A stretch of 64,000 nt of DNA, from NCBI GenBank assembly GCA_026391835.1, contig JAPLDF010000012.1, positions 26,160 through 90,159 of the forward strand, in the 5' to 3' direction. Made by a program: the position numbers and the translations under genes. Below the pieces are notes generated by a model that searched no databases, was not told where the DNA came from, and worked only from the letters and a program-made list of their open reading frames with translations. Positions 17,597 through 29,200 of the stretch are shown one piece after another; the first letter of the stretch is position 1; each line of letters begins with the position of its first letter. This stretch comes from Bacteroidota bacterium (GTDB lineage Bacteria; Bacteroidota; Bacteroidia; Bacteroidales; FEN-979).

Positions 17597-18184
17597 TTAT
17601 AACCTCACTGCGCAGGTTGCCTGGATGGAATACATCCAGTCGTCGAGGGCCCCGAAATGAAACATTTTAAACTCGCCGCCAACGTTCCAGTGTTTGCTGA
17701 GGGGATACACATAAGCGCCTGAAAATTCGAAATTGGCGAAAGAAGTCGTTTTGGTGGCAATTTCCTGGCCGGCGCCTGCAGCCTTGTTGGTGATGATTGC
17801 CAGTCCCAGCCCGGCACCAAGGTACACATGGTCAACGATCCGCATCCGCACAAAAAGGAGCATTGGAACCACAACCCGGTCGATGTGAACAGAGGTATCC
17901 GCATTCAGCTGGTTTGTTACCCTGAATAACTTATAGTAGCCGGTTTCAAGTCCCAGGCTCAGCCTGTGTTCAGGTTCCCATAAAAATCTGAAGGATACAC
18001 CTGCAAAGTCTTTCCGGATCTTCTGTACACCGTAATCCATGTTGTCGATGTAGTGCGTCCAGCCGGGACCGATGGTGAGCGTATAGTGGTTCAGGCGCAC
18101 CTTCACACTGTCTTTTTGCTGTGAAAAGACAACCAAAGTAAAGAAAATCAATACCAGGGTTAAAACTGTTTTTATTCTGCCCAT
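17597..18184 (-). CDS. Outer-membrane beta-barrel-like protein
   Basis: 195 residues from the ATG at 18184, which gives a proper signal peptide (MGRIKTVLTLVLIFFTLVVFSQ). The ATG at 18223 lies inside the upstream gene. The mature part consists of alternating amphipathic strands (YTLTIGPGWTHYID, RLSLGLETGYYKLF, VVPMLLFVRMRIVDHVYLGAGLGLAI, FANFEFSGAYVYPL) and ends in an aromatic-poor but hydrophobic strand (SIQATCAVRL), as in OmpW/porin-family barrels of ~8 strands. No ligand can be named. It lies between the GDPD-like lipoprotein (4-bp spacing) and the L,D-transpeptidase. Confidence 0.65.
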   Translation of the reverse strand: MGRIKTVLTLVLIFFTLVVFSQQKDSVKVRLNHYTLTIGPGWTHYIDNMDYGVQKIRKDFAGVSFRFLWEPEHRLSLGLETGYYKLFRVTNQLNADTSVHIDRVVVPMLLFVRMRIVDHVYLGAGLGLAIITNKAAGAGQEIATKTTSFANFEFSGAYVYPLSKHWNVGGEFKMFHFGALDDWMYSIQATCAVRL

Positions 18185-18188
18185 ACCG

Positions 18189-19439
18189 TTATTCCTGTAT
18201 ATAGTGATAATATGCAACCACATATGGATAATTTGTCAGCAATCCGTTAAATAACCCGTCATTCAGATAGGTCTCAATCCAGCCTGGAGAGTCGATGGTC
18301 CAGCATACGGCGAGTCTCCCTTCGTTTTGCATTTGCTGTACCAGGTCATTCTGGGTGCCCAGTGTCCACCGGGGAGCCCACACTTTTGAATTGAGCTGCC
18401 GAACATCATCCACCGTAAGTTCACACAGCGTGGGGACGTTCTGGTAGCCGGGATAGGCCAGCACGGCATTCAATACTTCCGTCGATGGAATTCCCATGAC
18501 AATCAGCAGTGAATCCTTCCTGTGATTATCCTTTGCCCGTTGGAGGGCCTTCAGCTGCATCGGGATGATGATCGGCACGGCTTCGGCGGTCTTCATGTCG
18601 AGATAGACGAAACGCAGGGAGGTGCTGTCGACGACATAATTCAAGACCTCCTGCAGTGAAGGGATTTTTTCGCCGTGGATCAGCCTGACAAACGACGATA
18701 ACTGGCGCCATGTGTATGCACTCACATCACCTGCAAGGGGCCCCTTTTGTGTAAGGCGGATGTTGATATCCGGATCATGATAGATGAAAGGGATTTTATC
18801 GCTGCTCAGCCTGGGGTCTACCTCAATGCCGGTTGTTCCGAGCCTCTCCGTGTATTTGATCATGGCAAGGCTGTTCTCCGAAACCGGCAGCCTGTCGGAA
18901 TTGCGTCCCCCGGCGCGGTGGCCGAGAATATAAAAGTTACTGTTTTTTACTTTATCCGAAAACGGCCGCAGGTATTCCATCGTAAGGGTTTGGTCGGGCA
19001 AACCGCTCTCTTTTGCATAGGCACCCCGGATAATGATCTGCTGTGCGCCGTTTCCTGTAACGAGGCTGGTTCCTCCCTCCGATCTGCCGACGATCATGGT
19101 GCATGCCCCGGTGGCATCGCTGTACCCGTCGCGCCAGTAGCCCTGGATAAATACCACTGAGTCAAGGTGTCCTGCTTCCATGATAAAATGTTTTCCGTTG
19201 TTATTGGCAAACAAGACGCCGGTGCGGTTCCATTTAACAACCATTAAATCGCCGAACTTGTCCGATCCGGAGGTTACACGGTATACCCCTTCCAGTAAAA
19301 GTTTTGATGCCGGTGGCAAAGGATAGGTTTCGGTCATAACCGAAACGGGTCCTGTTGCGGGAACAGGGACGACGTTGTCCTTGTTGCAGCCATAAAACAG
19401 GAGCATCAGCCCTGCCATATGTAAAATCCTGGTTTTCAT
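18189..19439 (-). CDS. Glycerophosphodiester phosphodiesterase-like lipoprotein
   Basis: 416 residues. The lipoprotein signal is MKTRILHMAGLMLLFYGC (Cys18). An N-terminal beta-rich domain (~25-165) of unknown type precedes a GDPD TIM-barrel. The catalytic start is ILGHRAGGRNSDRLPVSENSL near 170, equivalent to HRG...PENT, followed by GTTGIEVDPRLSSDKIPFIYHDPDINI (E-x-D and the H-D pair), KIPSLQEVL, FVYLDMKTAE and late AVCWTIDSP plus DGLFNGLLTNYP. The catalytic His, Glu, Asp and second His are all present, so activity on glycerophosphodiesters or a related polymer is plausible. Its ATG overlaps the stop of the upstream gene by 4 bp. Confidence 0.85.
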   Translation of the reverse strand: MKTRILHMAGLMLLFYGCNKDNVVPVPATGPVSVMTETYPLPPASKLLLEGVYRVTSGSDKFGDLMVVKWNRTGVLFANNNGKHFIMEAGHLDSVVFIQGYWRDGYSDATGACTMIVGRSEGGTSLVTGNGAQQIIIRGAYAKESGLPDQTLTMEYLRPFSDKVKNSNFYILGHRAGGRNSDRLPVSENSLAMIKYTERLGTTGIEVDPRLSSDKIPFIYHDPDINIRLTQKGPLAGDVSAYTWRQLSSFVRLIHGEKIPSLQEVLNYVVDSTSLRFVYLDMKTAEAVPIIIPMQLKALQRAKDNHRKDSLLIVMGIPSTEVLNAVLAYPGYQNVPTLCELTVDDVRQLNSKVWAPRWTLGTQNDLVQQMQNEGRLAVCWTIDSPGWIETYLNDGLFNGLLTNYPYVVAYYHYIQE

Positions 19440-20155
19440 AGTATCCAGCTAAAAGAAAGTTCGGGAATATGATAATATCTGTTAAAGGTGGTAAAGATCA
19501 TCCAGGTGGGCCAGAAAGCTTTCTCATAATTATCCTTTACACCGATCACAAAAACCTTGTTCTTGTGGATCCGTTGTTCAATATAAAATGCGAAAGTACC
19601 GCCGTTGATGAAATTAGTTGAATGTGTCAACTCGTTCTCTCCTGTTTTTGTTACTGCTTTTGCAATAATTACCAACTCACCTTTGAGCGTAAAGGCCATT
19701 TTCTTCAGTTTGTACCCGACGGAGAGACTCGGGTAATGAAACCAGGCCTGCAGGCTGTTGTCGAACCCGCCCTGCTTCAGTTGCCCATACACAAAGGCTA
19801 CATCCCAGCCAACTTTGATGCCAAGGTTTTTATACAGGAAGCTGTATCGCGGGCCCAAAGCCAGCTGGTTTGAAACAACCAGCGTGGTCAGATCGCCCTC
19901 GAGCGAAAAGTTCCAGGGAAGTCCGAACGTGGAGTGGACATTTACCAGTGGCGCCTGGTATGAATTTTCCAGGAGGTCTTTGGGTGGCTTGACCATCGAA
20001 AGGCCTGCAGAAACCTGGAACCCCCATTTTTGATAATGGTGCGGAAACTGCATGGAAAACCTGGTAATGTCGAAGGTATCCCGGGGAACCGGCTCCTGCG
20101 CCGAAAGCAGCATGGTCCCGATGAAAAAGAAAAAGATGGTAAATCGAATATTCAT
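19436..20155 (-). CDS. Outer-membrane beta-barrel-like protein, operon head
   Basis: 239 residues, signal peptide MNIRFTIFFFFIGTMLLSAQ. Strand-rich with many aromatic residues: KWGFQVSAGLSMVK, LEGDLTTLVVSNQLALGPRYSF, GIKVGWDVAFVYGQL, FHYPSLSVGYKLKK, and a terminal strand YYHIPELSFSWIL that fits a barrel C-terminus. No domain is recognised. The stop overlaps the ATG of the GDPD-like gene. A strong promoter at 20199-20231 drives it, so 20155 to 15984 is probably one transcript of four envelope genes. Confidence 0.65.
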   Translation of the reverse strand: MNIRFTIFFFFIGTMLLSAQEPVPRDTFDITRFSMQFPHHYQKWGFQVSAGLSMVKPPKDLLENSYQAPLVNVHSTFGLPWNFSLEGDLTTLVVSNQLALGPRYSFLYKNLGIKVGWDVAFVYGQLKQGGFDNSLQAWFHYPSLSVGYKLKKMAFTLKGELVIIAKAVTKTGENELTHSTNFINGGTFAFYIEQRIHKNKVFVIGVKDNYEKAFWPTWMIFTTFNRYYHIPELSFSWIL

Positions 20156-20198
20156 TTTCAGGAGATAAAGTATGGATGAAAGACTTTATTTAAAAAGT

Positions 20199-20231
20199 CA
20201 AAAGTAGAAAAAAAATAATTCTGCCTGCAAA
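20199..20231 (-). promoter_or_regulatory. Strong Bacteroidota promoter for the envelope operon 20155-15984
   Basis: Minus strand: TTTG (20231-20228), 21 bp, TACTTTTG (20206-20199). Both boxes and spacing match the consensus. The leader before the ATG at 20155 would be about 38 nt. Confidence 0.65.
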
Positions 20232-20267
20232 ATTTTACAGGGATGGGCCCATAAATCCATCCGGTCG

Positions 20268-23200
20268 CTATTGCCTGATTATTCTTACTGTTTTCGCGAT
20301 ATGTCCCGAAACAACCTTTAATAAATAGATTCCGGCGGGTTTGCCTGATAAGGAAAGATTATATATCCTTTCTCCGGACAAATCCGTCGACAATATCTTT
20401 TCCCCCGTCATGTTGTAAATTTCGACATGGATTTTCTCCGGGAAACCGATCCCGTCAAACTCCAGCGCAAAAACGCCCTCTGTTGGATTGGGGTAGACTT
20501 TAAAGAATGGCCGTGCCTGTGTGATGTTGTTTGCATCTTCACCGGTGGCGACCATTGAAGGTGCTTTGCTGCCGCAATACTCACCTGATTCAGTGATGAA
20601 CCCATGCATGTAGCCCCCTGGTTCGACAACCGTCCCTGGCAGGTAGTCAATGTTCTGCCCGGCAATCATGGTTACATTCCCGCCGTTTTGTACGACAAAG
20701 GTGTTGCCACCGCCGGCTACGGTAATTGTCTGGATTGCATCAAAGCACTGGGTGCCGGTGATATCCAGGTTTTGAAGTACAATGGAAATCGCAACGGTGT
20801 TCACCGACATGATCACCGTGCTGGAAATAACAGGAATATGCAAGGTGCAGGATGCATTTGAAGTCAGCGTGCAGGTGATCACATCACCATCAACGGGAAT
20901 ATAGGTGTAACCGGAGTTTGTCGCCCCGGGCACATTCAATCCATTCACTGTCCACATATAGGCTGGGGCTGTTCCTCCGTTGACCGGGACGGCCGTAAAG
21001 GTAACCGCTGTTCCCGTAAAAACAGGGTTGGCGGATGCCGAGATAGTAACGCTTGCCTGGAGTAACGCATTCGCCGTTCTGGTCACAGCGGACATGGCAT
21101 CATTGGCCGGCGTGTTATCCCCGCCGGTTACAACCGTATTGGCATTAAACGTATAATCCCCGCTTGTACCCATATTGATGGTTGCAGGCATGGATACTTC
21201 CAGGGTGGTATTGCCGGCGAGGGTGCCATAAGCAAGAACCGCATCGCTGGCGTAACCTCCGGTTGCGGTCACCGTAACTTTAACCGGGTTCATGCTGAAA
21301 TCAATCGGTGCCACGGAGTAATTTTTAATGGCCACGGTGATTGTTTCGGCGGTATTGTAACAACCGGAGGCATCCGGTGCTACCAGGGCTGTTGCACCCA
21401 TGTCCAATCCTCCGTGAACGGAAAATTCATCCGCACCCATGTCGGGAGTGGCCGGGTTTCTTGTATCATCATCGATATCCGTGGTAATTCCGGTTATTGG
21501 TGTTCCCAATCCGTCCAGTGCAAAATTGCCGTCAGACACCAGGTGGAGGTCGGTGGCGGTTATGAATACAGGGGCGATGTTCCGTGAATTTGCATTTCCA
21601 CCGAAACCTGAGATGATTCCGGCCAGGTCGGACCTTTCACTGCCAAGATACCCCAAAACACCCTGTGTTCCGCTTACGGAATAATCGTTATAATCAATGG
21701 GGCTGAAAGCTGTATTGGCCGCTGCCGAATAAATGGAATAGGTTTTGGCCCCGGGGGCGTTCGAATTTACCAGGTTTGTAACAAACAGGTTGTCGCGGAT
21801 GTCAAGCGCCGAAGTGGCCGGTCCCAGGTACAGGGCAGCAGACAGTGTGCCGGCAGCGTTCCCCGAAAAGCTGCCGCTTCCCAGGTTTACCGTGTTGTAA
21901 TACAGGTTAATCCCGCCGGTTGTTGTGAATGCTCCACCGGTCGCACCCAGGCGGATACCAACGATGGCATCGCTGGAAAGGTCAGACCATCCGTCACCCA
22001 GGATGTCCGAGATCATGTTATTGGATACAACAAGGTTGCTCTCAGCATTGCCGGTATTGATATTCATCCCCTTTCCGCCATAACTGCCGGTGCCTGTATA
22101 ACGGATACTGCGGACTACATTGCCGTCGATCCTGGAATTCAGCACACCCGTCCTGATATCCATCCCCACCGGGTTTGGTGATGATGTAATGAGGTTGAAA
22201 ATGGTGTTTTGGGTAACCTCGATCCCGCTGCAGTTGCTCAGCGACATACCCACACTGCCGATATAGTCTGATTCAGTTTCCGAACCGATGCTGTTCTGGC
22301 TTATCACATTGCCGGTTTGGCCGCCCGTTCCGGCAACCATAATTCCCTTCCGGCTTTTTATGCAGGAGTTATTCTGAAAGACACATCCGGAGTTTGATGC
22401 CTCAGCGGCATTGCCCGGCATGGTGCCGCTTCCGCTGAACAGCCCGGCAAGCGTGTTGTTTGCCCCGCTTCCCTTCAGGATGCAGTTTTTAACTATGTTG
22501 AGGGTGGCTCCATCCGAAGGAGCGGCGCTTCCGTTCCATACAACCACCGAAGAGGTGTCGGTACTGGTGTTCTCAATGGTCAGGTTTCTTGAATTGGTGC
22601 CATTGTTTGATCCATCCAGGATCACATAATCGGCCCCGTTCAGTTTCAGGATGGCGGAAGTGCCTGAGCCTGAAATCACGGGATTTACGCCCGGGGCGGG
22701 TTTGATGGTAAGCGTATTTGTCGCGTTTGCCATCGCATTGGCGTTGATGATGATCGGGAATGTTTCACCGGGATAGGTGGCATCGGTCAGACTGAAGATT
22801 ACCGGGCCCCTCAGGCAGGTTGCCGAATTATAGGCGGCAACAGCGGCGGTGAGTGTACTGTAGGTACCTCCCGATCCTACGGTATTCGTTCCGGATGCCA
22901 TGCCTGTAACAAGAATTGTTACAGGCATCATGGCGTTGTTTCCCGGAAGTGCATCACCGGCTACCTGGGTTTGGGCATTAAATGTGTAGGACCCGTCGGC
23001 ACTCATGTTGATCGCCGCCGGCAGGGTAATATTCCGGGTGGCATTGAATGCCAGGGTGCCGGTGCTGATGACAATACTGCTGCTGTAACCACCGGTGGCC
23101 GTTACCGAAACCGTTACCGGCGTCAGGGTGAAATCCATCAACGTAGCAGAGTAGTTTTTAATTGTCACGGTAACAGTTTCTGCAGACGAATAACAAGCGA

Positions 23201-26200
23201 TAGCCGCGGGGGAAACGAGGGTGGTCGCTCCCATGTCTGCGGCTGCAGGAGATGTAAATTCATCTGCCCCGATGTCCGGGGTGGCCAGACTTCTTGGTGC
23301 ATCATCGAAATCCACGGTGATGCCGGCAATCGGGGTTCCCAGGTTATCCAGCGGGGTATTGGTTGCAGATACCATATGAAGATCTGAGGGAGAGATGAAT
23401 CCCGGTAAAATGTTTTTTGAATTTGCATCTTTACCGGTTGCCGCTTGCCATGCCTCCAGTGTGGTTATGTCTGAATTCAGATACGATCCGAGCACTCCCT
23501 GGACGCCCGACACATAATAATCGTTGTAATTGAGGTTGTTGAATGCCATATTTGCAGCTGCAGAATAAACCGAATAATTTTTTGATCCCGTTCCGGAGAC
23601 ATTGGTGTTGTTCATGGAGTTCATGAAAATGTTGTCGCGGACATCCAGTGCGGAGGCCCCGCTTCCGGCATACAGTGCAGTCGTGTGACAAGCGGCAGCA
23701 GCGGTGTAAGAACCGTACATGTTTACGGTATTGTAATACAGGTTGATCCCGCCTGTGGTCGTTGCAAGGTTATCGCTGTAGCCGATCATTCCTATGCCGA
23801 TCCCCATTGAAGAAGAACTGTTAAACCCGGCATTGTTCATTCCCGTCACGCCACTGATAAAATTGTTGGCAATTGTCAGGGAACTGCCGGTTAAACCAGT
23901 TCCCACGGTAATGCCTCTTCCGCCAAAGAACCCTGCAGAAGTTGTATTTACGCAGGTAATGTTGTTGCCGGTGATTGCTGAAGAGACAAACCCGGTTTCC
24001 AGTGATATGCCGACGGGGGTCCATGAGGAAGTTTGAACGCTGATGTAATTATCGCTGATACTGCAGTTTAACCCGTTTCCTGCCTGGATCCCGATGCAGG
24101 GATTCAGGGTGCTTGTGCCGACAGAATTGTTTGTGACAGTTAAGTTGTCCATCCCGTTGCTGCTTACAGCAGCATTGCCACAGGCATAAATGCCGATGTC
24201 GGCACCCGTGATTAAGTTGTTGATCAGACTGACATTGTCGTTATCAGATCCCGGTGTGCCGGATGTCACTCCCCCCACCGCGATTCCGTACCCGGTAGTA
24301 GTGCATGTTTCAGTACTGATATTGCAATTTTTAATGATAACGTGGGAGGCCCCGGCCCCGGTACCTGAACTTGCCAGGGAAACCGCCGTTGGACCGGTTG
24401 TACTGGTGTTGGTAATGGTCAGGCTCCTGTCGTCATAGCCGCAGTTGCTGCCATCGATGGTCACATATTTGGCGCCCTCTATTTTTATCACGGGGCTGTT
24501 TGGCACCTCGCAGCTTATGACTGCCTGGTTCCCTGTTGCCGGTTTAATCGTAAGTATGTTCGTGGCATTTGCACAAGGGTTGGAATGAATGGTAATAATA
24601 TTCGAGTCACCTGTATAGCTGGCATCCATCAGCATGAAAGTTACAGGCCCGTGCAAACAGGAATTGTTATAGGCATAGGCTGCAGCCTGCAGATTCGGGT
24701 ATTGCAAATTTTTACCAACGGCATATGTTCCCGAAAGGCCGGGCAACACCTGGTAGAAACTGGGATTGGACGGCGGTGTGGTAACATTGGTAACATCGGT
24801 TGCCACCATGTTGGCCGAAGGATTAGACGTAATATTCATCGGGGAGGCAACATCCTGGGCAATTACATAATAATAGATCAGGTCGCCCGTCTCGAGGGCA
24901 TTTGTTACAATATGAAATCTCCAGGTTCCATTTGTTAATGTTCCCGACATCAGTTGTCCCGGCTGCGGGTATTGCCAGGTCCCGGAATTTTTTTTGTAAT
25001 AAATCCGGGGAACCAGGTTCCCTGTATCCGGAACACCTGTGATATCGGTAATTGTCACCCCTGTTAACCAACGGCTCGAATTGATGCATGAATCGTTGAG
25101 CATGGTGTACGAAATAACGGGAGCAACCTTGTCGATGTTGGTTCCGGTAAATTCATCTGCACCAATATCGGGTCTGATCGCATTGCGGGTGTCCCCGTCA
25201 AAGTCGGTGGTACATCCGGCAACGGGGATGCCCCCGCTTTCTATTTGTGTCGGGAAAGAAGGATCTATGCGGAGGTATGCCGGGTCACTGCTGGAAGTGC
25301 TTATCCAATGAGGATTTTCGGTAACGGAAGAGGCATCGCGGCCTGGTTCGACCGCAGCTTTGTAAGCAGCCAGTGTTTGATAAGCGTTTGTCCCGTCATA
25401 CATGATAACATTATGTTCCCCGGGGGTACCGGCATAAAACAGGTTGTTGTCTGAATTACTGGTATAATCCCCGAGCCAGGTTGCATCCCGGCAATAGGCT
25501 GATGTGTAACCTGCTCCATTCGGCGTGGAGGTGTTGACGAGGATATTGTTGCGCAGGGTGATCGGGGTGATGTGGGAATATACAGCAGTACTTCCAAACA
25601 ATGACCCTGAACTTGTAGCATTTATGTAAACGGTGTTGAAGTAAATATCCGAGAAGTTGTCAGCATTATAAATACCTTTGATGGGAAGCGCGGCATTTGC
25701 TGATGCGGCACGCAGGTCACCGATGAGGTTGTTGAATATTTTCAGCGATGCGCCTGCATTATAAAGCCCGCAGACAGTCGGATTGGTGTTGCCAGAGGAC
25801 AGGTTGTATATCTCGTTGTTTGATATAGTGCCATTGGCGCCGGATGCAATGTACATGCCGTACAGGTTCATTGCCCCGCTGCAGGAATGGACTGTATTCC
25901 CGGTCACGCCAAATGATGATCCGAGGGCAAGGTTTAACCCGTAAATGGTGGCACCGCCGGCAGCCGATAAATTGTATATGTTGTTGTTCCGGGCATCGGT
26001 GGAAGCCCCGGACTGGGCATTGGCATACCATCCCACAATGGTTTCGGCCCCTGTGGAAACTGACGTTATGTTATAAATGTTATTGTTGAGGATGGTTTCG
26101 GTTGATGAGGTGCCTGAGGAATATAGTCCAAACAAATCTGAAGATGCGGAGGCGCCGGTTGACGCTAAATTGCTGATGTTGTTGCCGTTGCAGGTAACCG

Positions 26201-29200
26201 TGATTGGCGATACATACCTGATCCCGTAAACAATACCCCCGGTGTTGCGGGTGATGTTGTCAACCAGGTTCGCATTGCAATTCAGGTTGGCAGCGCCACC
26301 GGCGCATATGCCCGTAACTGTATCGTTGGTGGTGAGGATGCCGATGTTCTGAACGGTGTTGGTGTTGATGCTGATTGCGTTTGAGGAGGCAATGCTGGCA
26401 TTGCAGATCCCGGAGAATGTGCCGGTGGACGATGTAAGTGAAATATCGGTGATGATGTTGTTGCTGATATTGCAGGCTGTGTCTGCCGTTGAAGCGGCTG
26501 CAAGATAAATACCCTGGAAAGAACCTGCGACCCCGCTCCCCGTGAGGGTGAGGGTGCCGGCTCCTGCATTGCTGGCGTAACCGATCGTATTGCCTGTGAT
26601 TTGAATGTTGTTCCCGTAACTGGCATTGGCAAAGTATATACCATTCATGGTGCCTGCCGCGGTGAAGGTGCGGCTGGCAGCCTGGTAGAATTTGTTGTTT
26701 GCAATGTTCCAGCCGGTGTTGCCGGTAAGGATATAAATACCTGCGCACCCGGTGGTCTGGAAGAAATTGTATATATCACAGTTGCTGATGGTCACATTGC
26801 TGTTGGCTAACGCAGGTGAGCCGGTACTTCCCTTCCCGTAAATGCCTTTCGAAGGCAAACTGGTGCCGGCAGGGGCTATACTGCAATTTGAAATGGTATT
26901 GTTGTCATTGCCTGTAACAGTTCCGTTGCTGAAGAATATGGTCCCGCCATCGGTTGTCAGGGCCATGCCCGATGAACCTGTGATGGTACAATTCGTTATG
27001 GTGTTATGAGTAGCATCAGCAATGAAACGAAGGGTGGAGGTATTGGCCGCAGTGCCTGAATTGGTGTTGGAAATTGTCAGCGAACTGCCGCCGGAGTTCA
27101 GCCCGTCGAAAGTTACATGATCGGCCCCGTTTAAATCTACAAGCGGCCCTGCATTTGTACCTGAAACAACCACATTGACCCCGGTTGCCGGTTTTATGGT
27201 AAGGGTATTGATGGCACTGGACCCGGTGTTGGCTTGAATGACAATGGGAAAGCTTTCACTGCCGGAATAGGAGGCACCGGTGAGGCTGAAAATTACAGGT
27301 CCTGCCAGGCAAGCGCCATTGTATGCATTAACGGCTTCCGTGAGGGTTGGATAGTGTCCGCCGGTACCAACAGTATAGGTGCCCGAAAGGGTGGCCAGTA
27401 CAGTGAAGGTGTTCGGGGTGGATGGTGGTGTTGTAACCGAGTTGACACTGGTTGCGACCAGCCCGGCAGCAGGATCCGAACTGAGATTGTTCTGGGTGGA
27501 GACATCCTGGGCAATGACATAATAAGAAACAACATCATTTCCGGCAACCCCGCCCATATCGGCGGCAACAATCGTAAAACTCCAGGTTCCGTTGCTGGCT
27601 GATCCTGAAGTTAACACACCCGGGTGTGAATACCATGTGCCTGAATTTTTTTTGTAATATATGCGGGGAACCAGGGTTCCTGTGAGGGGAACACCCGAAA
27701 CGTCCGAAATCATCACACCCGAAAGGGTACGGTCCGCCAGGCTGCATGAATTGGCCATGGCTGAATATGAAATGACCGGGGCCGTGACATCCATGACTAC
27801 TCCTGCAAATTCGTCAGCACCAATATCCGGTTTGACTGTATTACGGCTGTCCCCGTCATAGTCGGTCGTATAACTGGCAACCGGGGCACCGCCGCTTTCT
27901 ATCTGGGTCGGCTGTAATACTGTTATGTGCAGGTAGCTGGCATCACCGCCGGAGGTGCTCACCCAGGCGGGGTTTTCGGTTATGGAAAATGCGTCGCGGG
28001 TGGGCCCGACAGCCGTTTTATAGGAGGCCAGTGTCTGATAGGCGTTTGTGCCGTCGTACATGATGAGATTATGTGTGCCGGGTGTTCCTGCATAAAACAG
28101 GTTGTTGTTTGAAGTACCGGCATAGTTTGCAAGTGAAGTGCCCTCCCTCCGGTACGTGGCTGTTATACCTGCGCCTTTCGGGACGGATGTATTCACAAAG
28201 ATGTTGTTACGCATGTCGAGCGCAGAACTTTCAGCGATGTAAATTGCTGAACTGCCGAACAAGGCGCCGGAACTTACGGCATTCAGGAAGACGGTATTGT
28301 AATAAATGTTAGCCGGTGTGTATGAATTAATGAAAATACCTGCCAGGGGATGATCTGAATTTGCCGCGGTGGCCCTCAGGTCACCGATAAGGTTGTTATA
28401 AACGTTGATGGTTGTCCCGCCTGAAATATATAACCCGTAGACCGTTGCATTGGAATTGGCGGAAGAGAGGTCGTAGATCTTGTTTTTAAATATTTTGCAG
28501 GTTGTGCAGGATATTGTGTTGATCCCGGTGACCAGGAGTGCGTTGCTGAACGAATACAGTTTATTTCCGCTGATTTCCATGGTGGTTCCGGCACCAGCCC
28601 TGATGCCATAGATCGTGGTTCCCCCTGTTCCGGATAAGCCGTAAATGTTGTTGTTTTGAATCGTTTTTGTACCTGTCGACGTGGGACTGTTGAACCCCAT
28701 AATGGTCTGGGCGCCGGTGGAACTGGTTGTAAGATTAAAGATGTTGTTGTCCGTGACCGTTTCGTTTACCGGAATGCCGGAGGAGTATAATCCGAAGAAG
28801 TCTGCTACGGAAGAGGTGCTTGCTGAAGTTAAATTGCTGACGGTATTGCCGGTGAAGTTTAGCGTATATGGGGCAACAGAGCGGATTCCAAAAAATACGC
28901 CCCCTGTGTTCCTTGTAATGTTGTTAACCACGTTCATGTTACAGGTAACGGATGATCCGCCACCGGCATAAATGCCGGCAACGGTATCCGTTGTAGTGAG
29001 AATATGGATGTTTTTAACCTGGTTGGTGTCGAACGACATTACATTACTGGTATAGGTGATGCCATTGTATATCCCATAAAATGTTCCGGTGGAGGATGTC
29101 AGTGAAATATCAGAGATCACATTGCTGTATAGATTGCATTGCAGGTTCTCTCCCCCGCTCTGAACAATGTAAATACCCTTGAAAGAACCCGCAACTCCGC

